Shown here: positions 49,801 through 61,644 of the stretch, one piece after another
How positions within the stretch are numbered: position 1 is the stretch's first letter
Layout: every line of letters starts with the position of its first letter
The notes under the pieces: generated by a model
What the model was told of the DNA's origin: nothing
What the model saw: only the letters and a program-made list of their open reading frames with translations
Database searches by the model: none
Source: Acanthaster planci
Taxonomy: Eukaryota > Echinodermata > Asteroidea > Valvatida > Acanthasteridae
Length of the DNA stretch: 64,000 nucleotides
Assembly: GCF_001949145.1 (NCBI RefSeq)
Contig: NW_019091530.1
Span: 540,232-604,231 of the forward strand
Reading direction: 5' to 3'
Made by a program: the position numbers and the translations under genes

Positions 49801-52800
49801 CGCTGTACACGTAGTGCAAAGTATGGGTCAAACGCTTTTAATTGGTACCCGTGTGCCACTTCTTCATTTTTAAAGAAGACTTTCACCATTACGATTGACT
49901 ACGAATGTGATGCAGCAGAAAGAATAAATAAGAAATGGGTTGGGGATTGATAAAAAATAGGGAAACAGGAAAGGCATTTCACTGGGAAGCGATTCAAGGA
50001 ACTTGATTCCAGTACCCGTTACGAGCGAGTACCAGAAACCACCCCGCGTCGCCTGGCAGTCGCCGTTGAGAGAGCGCCCACGTAACCCAGCCAAACTGTT
50101 ACAGCTCCTCGATCACTTAAAAAAAAACAGCAGAGCATCACCCAAGTTCGACGACCTTAACACTGGGATGTTTTGGCTCAAAATTCTGGCACCTAATAGC
50201 ACACCCGGATGAGGGAAACGACGAGAGGCCGAGCCGCCAGAGTATGTTGGCGCACGCACCACCCCTGTACGGCCCTTCCCATGGACTAGCGGCCGGTACC
50301 CCGCTAACCCAGTTACGAAGACCCGAGGAGGCCCAAATTGCGAGTGGCGACGGAGCGGTACGTGGGGCCTTTCTCTCTCGGTAAAAAGACGCCTGATTCA
50401 ATTAGTGATGAACGGCAGAGGGCCATAGCGGGAAACCAACTGAGGGGCCAACTCTTCCTTCCAAAGTGAAGTTTATGGGTACGCCCTGGACACTCTAAAT
50501 GTATAGAGTGGAGTGGGAGACAAAGTGCGGCTTTTCAATAATGGAAAAGACAAATAGGTAAGTCTTTTGGTAGGTACGTTCATATGGGGGCGTGCCCATA
50601 ATAGCTCAAGGGGGCGCCAAACATTTGGGGAACACGTGACCTCTCTGGAAACCACCTATGCCGAATTTAGTTTCAATTTTAGATATAAGCATGATATCAA
50701 TCAACTGACAAAACGGGATTTCCACGCGGTGGTTTGAGTTTGCTTTCAATATTTGTGAGCATAAAATTAGGTAAAAGTCCCCCACAAGTCCCAAATTTCT
50801 TAAAGATTACCAGACAATATCAATTTGAAAAAAACAAATTTTAAAAAGAAGGAAAATGAGTGACATTTTGTGTTGCATGCCTACTTCAAGGACAGACAAA
50901 ACACAGATTGTGTAAATTTGTATTAATGCTAAGCGATTCGGTCAAGCATGGTTCATTTAACTCCCTGAATAGATACTGGTGGGCAAAACGAGAGCTCTCT
51001 GCGTTCCTCAAAGGTAATTTGTAAAAATGTCGCGTACTATACCTAAATTTTGAGGTTGTATTTCGTCAATCCTCCGACTGAACAAACACGAACCGACGGA
51101 TGCACTCTAACAATTTAAAAAATACTGACAAAGGAAACGATATCTGCAACGCACAGCTGGTCTCGGCGCCAGTTTGAACGTGAGGCCAACTTCAAAAACA
51201 GGGACTTAGAATACACAAAAATGGAGGCATTTGTGTATACGAGTTCAACAAAGCCTAGAAACAAACATCCACCTAAAGGACCTAAGTTTGATGGTTACCT
51301 CTCCCACGTACAGAACGCATTTTTGAACCCAAGTTTTATTCTCGAGCAACCGTCAATACGCGAACGCATAACTTTTCTTTCTCAGGAGAAAGAGGGTTTT
51401 GAAGTTCTGGAATTCATCTTCCTATTCGAGCGCATTCACAGCATGCATCCACCACTTAACCAATCAAGCCCGCTGCCCACAGACTGGGAAATATCATAGT
51501 AAACTGGCAAACGGAAAAATTCAATTCAATTTAGGGATTTGGAAAAAAAATCACCCCTGATCATCAGGGGAGCAGTCTATTTTTGACTCCCAAGGCCAAG
51601 ACATGCCATTTGGTAAAAAGAAATTCAGCATCGTTAAAGATGATGTCAACTTCGGAAACTTCAACATTAGACTTTCGCCGCAACTTTAACTTCATTTCTT
51701 TTTTAAACAGCAAAATATTCACATTTGCTATCTGGATGTAAATGTACGTCCAGGATAAATAAACTGGCTATGCCCTTTTTGTGGCCACAAAGCAAAGATA
51801 GTCTGGCCTACTAATTTTTTTTAGCACTCACCATGGTAACGGCTTCAGATGTCTGCAAACTGCACTCATCATGGTATCCAGGTAACGGAATGAAGACAGA
51901 AAAATTCCTCCGAAATCGTCTGCCTTCGCGAAAGTATCACAGTATGGGAGCTAAAGAGAAAGCACACGGCAGGTAGACGGGCTTGTCAACCAATAATTGA
52001 AGTTCAAGTGTCACTCACGGATAAGTCATACAGCCAGTTAGGAGTCACCGTACACAAGCCGACCTAGTATTAGTGACTGTGTCTATAATGCCGTGTGCGT
52101 TATCTATTAGTGCTGGCATCAAGTGCTGGCAGGTTGCTGCTGAATGGCATCATCCATGCGAACAGGAGGACCGTCGCAATCCAACTGTGGAGCGGCCCGT
52201 GAAGGGGCCAGGTTTTTGTAGGTCCGGTTTACCGGGCGAGACCGCTAGGGCGCTATTTTAGCGTTACGCCATCCGCTGTTGACTGTAAACTGACTTGGCG
52301 ACGTCCAGGCCGTAAACACGCACGGGGGCCCGGCGCGGGGACCCGACATCGCCAGCTCAGCCTAGCCGGGGAACATTGAGATTAGTTGGACTTGATTGCA
52401 GTAGCGCCGAACTGTCGTCGGATTAGCGTCTGGGAATTCGGGCAGGGGAGACCACGCAAGGGCAGTTTTGGGTTTGCACGAACGCCGGTTGGTGTGCATA
52501 GTATAAGGTGGGCCGGGACACATGGCCCGTGACAGCAGCAACGGGAAGAAACATAAACGCGCCCGGGGTAATTGGCCGAGGAGAATTCCGTGGAGAGGGG
52601 GATCTGTTGGCGCGAGGAAGCCTTGTTGGTGATAACCTTGTGCCCGATATGTCGGTGTTTTTGAAATAACGCGGAAGTGTTTAATACAGCGACGCAGGCT
52701 AGCATTTTCTTTGCATCTTCCGCAGATGCTGTTTTTTCTATTTGACATGGGACAGGAGACGAAAGATGAATGTTTCATTCTCACAGTCTCGGTTTTTTTT

Positions 52801-54601
52801 CCCAGCATTATCGTGATCACGTGATTCTGAAAATAACTCAAAATGCTCGGGGGGCATCATGGACAACACTAACATGGGTACTGTTTGTCGCCCTCAAGCG
52901 GTTCTGTTCAGCTTCTTGAAGATCAGCTCATGTGGGCTGCGGTAAACGTACCGACTTGGCATCAATTCACAAAATTAGGATAAGCTCCAGAGAGATCAAA
53001 ACTGGATCAATGAAGCCCCTTTATAGAGTGGAGTTGAAAAGATTAATGTAAACAGACTGGCTTTAAACCTGTCTTTTACCCCGGTAATAACAGTTGTCAC
53101 CTGACAAAGTAATAATTGTAGGTGTTCTTTGTTTCGCTTTATTCTTCTGAACAGCGCCACCATACTGCACAGCACGACCAGCTGTTAATGTCTGTTCTTA
53201 TACCACGAAAATATTTTTAGTTTGTGTTTCCGGTCCAGTGTTTCGCATGCCCACAACAACGTGACAATCTTGCATAAACGGGCTTTTCAGATTCAGTGAA
53301 CATAAAAGTACAAGCACGGAAAAAGCCACGAAGGTTTGACTTGAATGTAGGTCGCGTCCTCCGACCATGTCAACCGTCTACATGAATATAATTATTGAAA
53401 ATGTTGACTTACCAAAGTTATTTTATCGGAAAGTAATTGACCAAAAAAAATAACCTCACCGGAGGGTTCATTCATAATCTTGCCTTCTAGAATACAACGA
53501 TGAATCTTCTAGCAGCCTATCAATGTTTCATGAGCGGGACGTACAACACTCGTCGTTTGATACTGCCAGAGCATTTCATGCAGGCCTGTGAATCGAATGT
53601 TCTCAGAGTAAACTTTTCCAACTTTTGGAATGAATATTTTTGAAGATGTTGGTGGTTATTTTGTACCACTCATACCGGACCAAATACCAGCTCGTCGAGT
53701 CACAAAAGGTTATAAGGACTGGAGTCAGGTCTCCCTTTTAATTTTGGGCCTTAATTAATTCTTATTCAAAAAGGACCATACTGTAAGAGATGGACTTGAT
53801 GTCGGTCGCTCGTACATGACCTGCCAGAACTTCCACATCTGGTCTTACAACATGAAAGTTATCATGTGAATATCTTGATGTCTTAATTAAATGAATTCGG
53901 ATCTCCTCCAAATCTATCCTTGAAGAGTAATTTTTCTTTTGTACTCCCCAAAATGTTCCAAGGTTAAACTATTAAGCAACATTGTCCTCAAGCCGAACCT
54001 CACAAAGAAACACAGAGAAAGAAAGTGGCACTGATTACTGAGAAAACCTGCCCACCGCCGTACGATTCGACCCAACCCAAACTAGATTCTGATGTATGCC
54101 TCTTCTAATCCGGATTGGCACCGACATAACGAGACATACCCCGGCGGGCAAAAATCCCCTGACCGAGAAAACGCCACCCAAAACAAACTTTAGTTTGGCA
54201 CACGCTCGCCGGAGGAAATCCACCAGCTGCTTGCCTGATGACGGGCTTGACCCAAGTGAATGCCGGAAGTACAGGAATTCGGAAGGGTTGTTAGATTCAC
54301 AACTGCGTCACTGACAAAAGCAGGTCAACGCTATCTAGAAACTATATTCTGAGAACAAGCTTGATGTTCGTTAGAACTCAACTCAAACAAAATACACATA
54401 ACAGAACTTGCAGGCCAAACTGCGATGGACGTTTCTGTGACCTTAAAACTTGGGTAGTTTTCAACCGGTTTGTCACTCTTTGGTATTTGTCTATTTCTAG
54501 TGGGAAAATTCTGAATGCTATAAAGAGGGCTAATTAATAAAATTAAAGCAAATGAGCGTACTCATGGACAAATCCAAGATTTTTTACTGGGGGTACTACA
54601 A
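46871..54601. other. Gene-poor interval, GC-rich patch at 52.1-52.6 kb
   Basis: No recognisable gene. A T8G10 tract lies at 47501-47518. 52060-52640 is CpG-rich, includes GGGGGCCCGGCGCGGGG, and could be a distal promoter or simply a GC-rich repeat. A 159-codon frame on the - strand there has no recognisable domain. Confidence 0.4.
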
Positions 54602-55159
54602 TTGGTGAAGCCATTTACTCTCGTTGTGACCCCTAAATGTTTATGCTTTTTTACTTGTCTTCCAACCCTCAGACGTAGGGTCAGAAAAGGCAATGAGCGG
54701 GGAGGGGGTGACCCCACCCCTCAACATCCGCGCCAAGTACTGCAATCGAAGATGGGTGTTCACCAGTACATAAAATTGAATGAAATTTCCAGCACTCGAT
54801 TGGAACAGTCTTGCCCATTGCTTCCAAACCTGACTCCAACTGTTCTCGCCCAGCGGTTTGTGGTTACCCCCCGCGTTCCCCTGGGTTCTACCATAAATCC
54901 ACACCAAGATCAGGGAGAGAAAAGGCGTCAAGCCACAGGGGCCTCAGAGGTGTCAAACCCGCTGCCTGAGGGTGGAAACACGACGCATGGGAGGCTACTG
55001 GTTGTGTGGCATGGCTTTCGAGGCGGACTCCATTGGTATTTTTTAGGTTTTCAGTGCTGGCAGAGCCCTGAGGGTGAAAGCTGCCAATTCGTTGCCGACT
55101 GGTTTCAGATGACAACAGAAAATGCAATGTCATTACTTTTGCGACTGTACATTCTATAA

Positions 55160-58100
55160 TGCTCGAATTATGATAAATCACAAAACTTTTTAAGTTATTT
55201 AAATCAGTTTTCTCTTTCCAAAAGTTCATTTTTCCCCATTCCTTTATTACTTTTTACATGAAGGATAGAACATCTTTTCACCTTGCTGACGGCATTTTTC
55301 GGCCGATTATTTTGAGTAATCATACTGATTTCCTGAAAGAACTTTAGCCAAGGAATAGACTTAAGGAAACTTTAATGCCATTGCAAGTGGATACAGTTCA
55401 TAGGGGGTTTTCTTCGTATTTTTTACTTTATGGATACATTTCTGAGGGCAAAAGTGCCCCCTGTCACTGACACAGCAAATGAGATCTTCCCACTCTAACA
55501 TCCTTCCCCAAACAAGATGGAAAAGCGATGGAGTACTACATAAGACAAGTTCAGTAGTGTCAAACTTGCAGTGAGGGCGTCCTGCCAAACCGTCATGGCA
55601 CTCTTTCCATCACGACCAGTACAACTCCTCCAAGTTCCATGGAAGGATTCGAAGACTTAGTCCAAATAAACCCCTTAGGATGTACCTACTCGCACCCCTC
55701 CCTCCCTCCCTCCCTCAAAAACGAGATCACAATTGTACTATTCGTCTGAGATGTCCACTCAAGAATTACACACGACAGAAGTCCGGGAGCCAGTCGCAGC
55801 CGGTGGCAATGTAACTATGAATGCGATAAATCTGGGGTTGGACTCGAATGAATTGTAGTGGAAAAAATATAATGATAGGCCAGTTGGCTACAGCTACCTC
55901 ATGTAGTTTGGCCTGTTTGAAGACATGGGCTCGCTTTGGGGTAGGGGTTAGTACGGCTATAGGTTTGTATGTGCGTGTGTAGGGGGGGCAGCTGGCATAG
56001 GCTAATTGCCCACTGTGGCTCGCGTTGAAGCTATACTCTCCATGCGTGGATATATCTAGCCCTGACGATACTTCACCCATGGTTCCTTGCCATATCGCAG
56101 GCCACCTTTTGGCGAGAAATTTCGAGGACAGTGTTTCACAGATTTACCTATAAACCACTTATAAGTCTGCCCGATGTCAACTCCACTGTTACGATACTCT
56201 GCCTCATTGTCATGTAGGCGCTGGCGCAAAAAAACACCGCGCCTTGTCAGCGTGCCGTTGGCGCCCGTGACCCCAGGTCCCGCGGTCCGGACAGCGGGGA
56301 AGTAATTCGGGAAGAAAGCAGCAAAGCAGGCATGACATTGAAGGAAGCTAAATATTGTGTATCCTGAGTGGGCTTGACAAGGAAAGACTGCTATTCAGTC
56401 ATGAGATCAGTCAGCGCTGTCAAAAAGTGTGTTGCAATAAAGTAGCACTCAGAATACATTAAGCCAATCGACACGTTAAGAGCATTGAAGTCTAAAAGAC
56501 GTTTAGAGTTGGATTTCACCCCTTCCGTTAATCGATTCCAAACACAATACGGATAAGTGGGCAAGAGAAAACAGTGTCTCGAACATCATTTAAAATGCTG
56601 TTCAGAGAGTATCAGGGTGAGGTCCCCAGGAAAAGTGTTAACACTCCCCGTGACTGACAGGCCCTGGCATGCAGGCTTCAAGCGTCGATGTCCCCCAAGC
56701 ACAAGACAAGCCGGCTCCGGTGCACTCCTGGTACACCGCCGCGCTGTCAAGGGTAGAAGGCAGATCTTACAACCAATGGGGACAGTGACCGCCGGGACAG
56801 ACCGACCCCGGCTGACCCATGGCATCAACGGAAAACTTTCAGAGGGGTTCTTTCTTGGTCCTTGTCTGTTCTTTACTGTTCCTTTTTGCTTTGAGCTTTA
56901 AACGTATTCATCGTCAATTAAAGACCTGAAACAATTGGAGTTGGAAAGGAACTTGTTTCCATGAATTTATAGAACCAAAGTGTCTCTGTCATTCTTTATT
57001 CTTTAAATCTCATTCCAATGAAAATTGCTTGATGTGTTTATTTGTTCAGGTGGACAGATTTGCCAGTAATGGCCAAGTTTATTAAATTTGAATATTTTCC
57101 AAACATTTGAGGACTAAAATTATTGCTGAGCATGCAGTCACTGAATGAGAACTTTGAAACGATTTAAGTTTTTTAATTTTTTAAAAACAATATTATGGTG
57201 TCAATGGCTCAAGTTTAGAAACTGTGATTTATGATCAGCATGTGAGGGAGCACAGTTGTGGAATTAGTTTGTTTTTAGATGTGCGTGTTTTTGGATCATT
57301 CTGAGTAACAAAATGCCGCAATTATTAACACTTAAACTTCTGGAAAATTTATAAGGGGTTCTGAAAAGAATTCCCAGAATGTGTTCTGTCTGTAATTGTT
57401 ATGATTTTACCTTATGATTTACGGTTTTTTCATAAAAGGGAATTTCTGGTATTTCGACCGCGACTTAACGGCTCAAGCGGTTGGGAAAGGGACCCCTAGG
57501 GGTGGATTTCAGCGGTATTCACCCGTGAACTCCCAAACGTGCCGCGGGGTGTGCAAGTTGCAGGCACAGCAGGTTTGTTGTGGGTGTGCCTGGGGGCAGA
57601 GACCGGGCCAGCGGAGACGGGGGCCTCGGGACCTGGCTCCAAGGGGAGAGAAATAGACGCCTTCTGGGATACTAGCAATTAGTATTCGCCTCGGGATACA
57701 ATTATATTTTATTTCTAGATTGTGTGTGTGTGTGTGGGGGGGGTATTGAGCTCAGCAGCAAGAATCAAGGACACGCTCAACACTGAAAGCGCCACAATGA
57801 AGCAATTAACAGTCTTTTGCGATTGGTGGCCGTAAAGGAAGAAAATCATGGAGAAACTCGCAAGAGGGCGCTATGACTTGTCATAGCGCAGCGCTGTGCA
57901 TTGAGAGGGTTGCGACTAATACTATTTTCACCTTAGTTCAAACTGGCAGGTGTATGCGTACATGAACAGTTGGTATTCAATAGCTGTACGCTGTACCGTA
58001 CACATAATAATGAACAAACATTTTGTTTCCAAAACCTTAAGTTGGTACTACTCTTTATATCACTTTTGTCATTGTGTTGAAGAACCTTTTTTGTCCAAAA

Positions 58101-58210
58101 GAAGTTCTCATTCGCAATTGAGAATAAATTTTCGGAATTGATAGAATTTTTCATTAACAAATAATTTTCTTTTTGTCAAGATGTATTTTTGCGTTGGGGA
58201 GATGTTAATT
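55160..58210. other. Gene-poor interval with simple repeats
   Basis: Contains the (CCCT)n run at 55695-55716, a (TG)n run followed by G8 at about 57720-57743, and a perfect 22-bp hairpin GCGCTATGACTTGTCATAGCGC-type at 57868-57889. No coding sequence was recognised. Confidence 0.5.
55695..55716 (-). repeat. (CCCT)n microsatellite, G-quadruplex motif on - strand
   Basis: On the - strand this is five consecutive G3-4 runs separated by single A residues, a canonical short-loop G-quadruplex pattern (i-motif on the + strand). Confidence 0.75.
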
Positions 58211-58789
58211 NNNNNNNNNNNNNNNNNNNNNNNNNNNNNNNNNNNNNNNNNNNNNNNNNNNNNNNNNNNNNNNNNNNNNNNNNNNNNNNNNNNNNNNNNN
58301 NNNNNNNNNNNNNNNNNNNNNNNNNNNNNNNNNNNNNNNNNNNNNNNNNNNNNNNNNNNNNNNNNNNNNNNNNNNNNNNNNNNNNNNNNNNNNNNNNNNN
58401 NNNNNNNNNNNNNNNNNNNNNNNNNNNNNNNNNNNNNNNNNNNNNNNNNNNNNNNNNNNNNNNNNNNNNNNNNNNNNNNNNNNNNNNNNNNNNNNNNNNN
58501 NNNNNNNNNNNNNNNNNNNNNNNNNNNNNNNNNNNNNNNNNNNNNNNNNNNNNNNNNNNNNNNNNNNNNNNNNNNNNNNNNNNNNNNNNNNNNNNNNNNN
58601 NNNNNNNNNNNNNNNNNNNNNNNNNNNNNNNNNNNNNNNNNNNNNNNNNNNNNNNNNNNNNNNNNNNNNNNNNNNNNNNNNNNNNNNNNNNNNNNNNNNN
58701 NNNNNNNNNNNNNNNNNNNNNNNNNNNNNNNNNNNNNNNNNNNNNNNNNNNNNNNNNNNNNNNNNNNNNNNNNNNNNNNNNNNNNNNNN
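58211..58789. other. Assembly gap
   Basis: 579 undetermined bases. The flanks are AT-rich (TATATAATTATATATAAATAATTT to the right begins about 58799), so a simple repeat probably caused the break. Any open frame reported across it is meaningless. Confidence 0.99.
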
Positions 58790-61554
58790 AAACCCGTTAT
58801 ATATAATTATATATAAATAATTTTCTAAATTCGAAATTTCAAAGAACTCGCCGTTTCCTTTTATTCAATTTGTCTCCCTGAAGTAGTCCAGTGACATAAC
58901 TGTCCTTTAGATACATCCTCAAAAAAGAGAAGTAAATTTATTTGGTTGAATTTTTATTTTTTTGGGGGGGATGTTCTTTTTGGTGTAACTAACTTGGAGG
59001 GAAGATCCTGTGATTTCCAAGGTTTGATTTCGATAATGAATAAAAATATTCAAGTAACAAAACAAATAAACTTAAAGGGTGCTGCAGGTTTTTATTGTCT
59101 ATTAATTTTGGTTCTACATTTCAAGGGTATAACTGTTTTAAGAAATGCTGCAAGGTAGAGCTTAAATTGTATGACACAGACTAATACAAATAACTCATAA
59201 AGTCATCGGTGATGGGCCTAGTGATCAGTTTATGTCTACTTCATTCAATGACTGAGAGTACTTAGTGAGAGAATTATGACCAGCCTTAAACCTACATTGT
59301 CAAGGTTACTTTCATGACAAGATTTTTATCAAAAATTCGTACGCATGAGACCTAAAATGCATGAAGATTGCACACGCGAAAACTGCGCTATTGTTTTGGG
59401 CCAAACTTACTATTTCCGGATCCAAGTTCCTCTCTTTTCATATGAACCACAAAATTCAGCTACTTTTAGAACAATATGTTTCCTATTCACAGTATTTACA
59501 GGCATATTTTAAATCATAAAATGCAGGAGATTTTCTACAAATCAATAATACTGCCAAACATTTTTACCATTGACCTTGCCCTAAATCACTGACTGTCGTT
59601 GATGATACAAATTTGAATGTATACAGGAACATACTACTTTCCGAGGGACATGCAGAAAACCCGTTCTGATTCTAATATGACTTCAGGCAGCACTACGCAG
59701 GCAACTACGCGTTGAATAAAACATTAGTACGATGGCTAAGACAAGCCAGCACTTCAAATGACATATACAGTAATCAGATACCACTAAACGGACTTTAAGT
59801 ACATTCATTTTTGTCTTATTTTTTGCAAACGAAACAACATTCTAAATTTAGTGTTTTGATAATAATTACAACAGGACTCGCTAACAATTCAAGTTAATTT
59901 TACTAAACAAGACCTGTTCAAAGGCATGTGACTTCAAGTTGGTAAATCTGTTGGGTTAGGCCAAAAGGCTAGGTTGTTGCAATGGGTTTAATTCTACGGA
60001 TTATATTATAGCACGGTAGAAAAAGAGTTGTTTGTTGACTTTATTGTTAAAAGGCTTATATTTTTTAGTTCCTCTATGTACGAATTAAACACAATGTTGG
60101 GTCTTGCCAAAAGTGTCTCTATACTTTGTGAAGAGCGAAGATCAGAGTACCCAGGGTCCATATTTGCAAGGACTTTTCCAGTTCAACTACTATTCAAAGG
60201 CATTGAAGGCCGCATAGCAATCATCTACAAAGTGACAACGATGCATTTTCGCTAAATAATACTATCAATAATGTCTTGTCTAATCCTCCGTAACATTACA
60301 TGGCGGTCATCTGTATATCTTTTTCACCGTTAAAGTGTGACGCTAAGAACAAATGCATGAATTGATCTGAATAAATACTGTGTATTATACATGCAAACCT
60401 TTGCAGATATTTGTGTTTTACTTAGATCAGATGATAACGCTTTTGTGCTCCAACAAATCGACAGGTATTAAATAATTAGCGACAATTTCAATTAGCAATT
60501 TTAAACCAAAAGACAAAGTCAATTAACGACATATACACCGATCAGAGCAAGGCAGACACATTTTACAAGTATATCTGTAGATGCTTTAAGCTGCGTATGA
60601 TTTTTCTATGGATCAACATTCGTGCATTTGAAAGAATATGCATTGCTTTCCTCAGAATAGCTTAAACGTGAAGAGAAAAAGAGCATGTATTTATCACCTC
60701 GGAGACGGTAGCTTTTTATGTTGATTATAATGATTCAAGCTGGCTTGATTGCCCTTTTAATCAAACACAAATTTTGTTGGTAATTTTTCTCTTGATAATA
60801 GCCGTCCACCGTGTCACTAAAGTTGGGAAATGAAAGCTTGTTGCATTCTACCACTCCTTTTCACAATCTATCATGGCGACATTTTCAAAGAACAAAATTA
60901 AACGTTTTGATTGGACTGCATGCTTTCTTGTTAGAACAGTACAGGGATTGTAGTTCTTATAAGAAACATTGATTTTGTCACAAAAATGCATTTATTTTCA
61001 GTGAGAGAACCAGTGTGATAAACCTTAGGCTATATTTCATTTATTCATGAGTTGAAAAGCTGAAGATAAATGAAACAATAACTCAGACAGTGTTTGACAT
61101 GTCCGTGACCCGCTGTAGAAATTGAGTAAAGTGGCCTCTTGACCTATTGTTTCTGGCTCAACCATCCATTTTCGTATTATCTCTAGAAATATCAGGTTAT
61201 TCGAGGAGGAGGCATATTTTCCAACATTTCCAAAAACCTGTTGCAGAGGGTAAGTTTTTACCAAATAAACACGCACGTATTTGAACAAAATGATTAACCT
61301 ACACATCATTTTACCTGTAATTCACCCTAGAAGATCGTCTTCACTGCACAGTATTCACCACTTTTACTTCTTCGTATTCATGTGAATATTAATGTCGTTT
61401 CTTGCTTTTTATACTCAACATAATGAACCTGAACTGCAAGAGAATCTCTTGAAGAGATTGCCCGCTAATATCAAAACACTCTGATGATAAACACGACATT
61501 TATATCCACATGCTATGATATCAACCGTGACCTCTGACACGAGAGCCAAACCTC
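58790..61554. other. AT-rich interval, no gene recognised
   Basis: Strongly AT-rich with a T7G7 tract at 58957-58970. - strand AATAAA at 61045-61040 could serve the candidate gene to the right. No coding sequence seen. Confidence 0.5.
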
Positions 61555-61644
61555 CTACATGGCTGGAAAACTGGAGAGACCAGGTGACTTCTTAGCAACG
61601 ACGCCTTGGATGCGAGGTTGGTCGTCAAGGTAGGGATTGAATCG
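61555..61644 (-). CDS. Candidate terminal exon, unidentified gene
   Basis: 90 bp: 29 codons, RFNPYLDDQPRIQG then VVAKKSPGLSSFPAM and TAG. Acceptor TTCCTTGGCATTTTGCAG|CGA is good. A poly(A) signal at 61045-61040 would give a 3' UTR of about 0.5 kb. Confidence 0.4.
   Translation of the reverse strand, partial: RFNPYLDDQPRIQGVVAKKSPGLSSFPAM

Noticed and set aside
52362-52841. 159-codon open frame on the - strand
   Set aside because: It lies in a CpG-rich patch where stop codons are rare, another frame on the same strand is open too, and the product has no recognisable feature.
54602-55159. 185-codon open frame on the + strand, the longest real frame in the window
   Set aside because: No signal peptide, domain or recognisable motif. 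The overlapping antisense frames are also open for about 100 codons, so base composition explains it. No splice or poly(A) context supports a gene.
58181-58816. Two frames of over 200 codons across 58211-58789
   Set aside because: They exist only because the run of N contains no stop codons.
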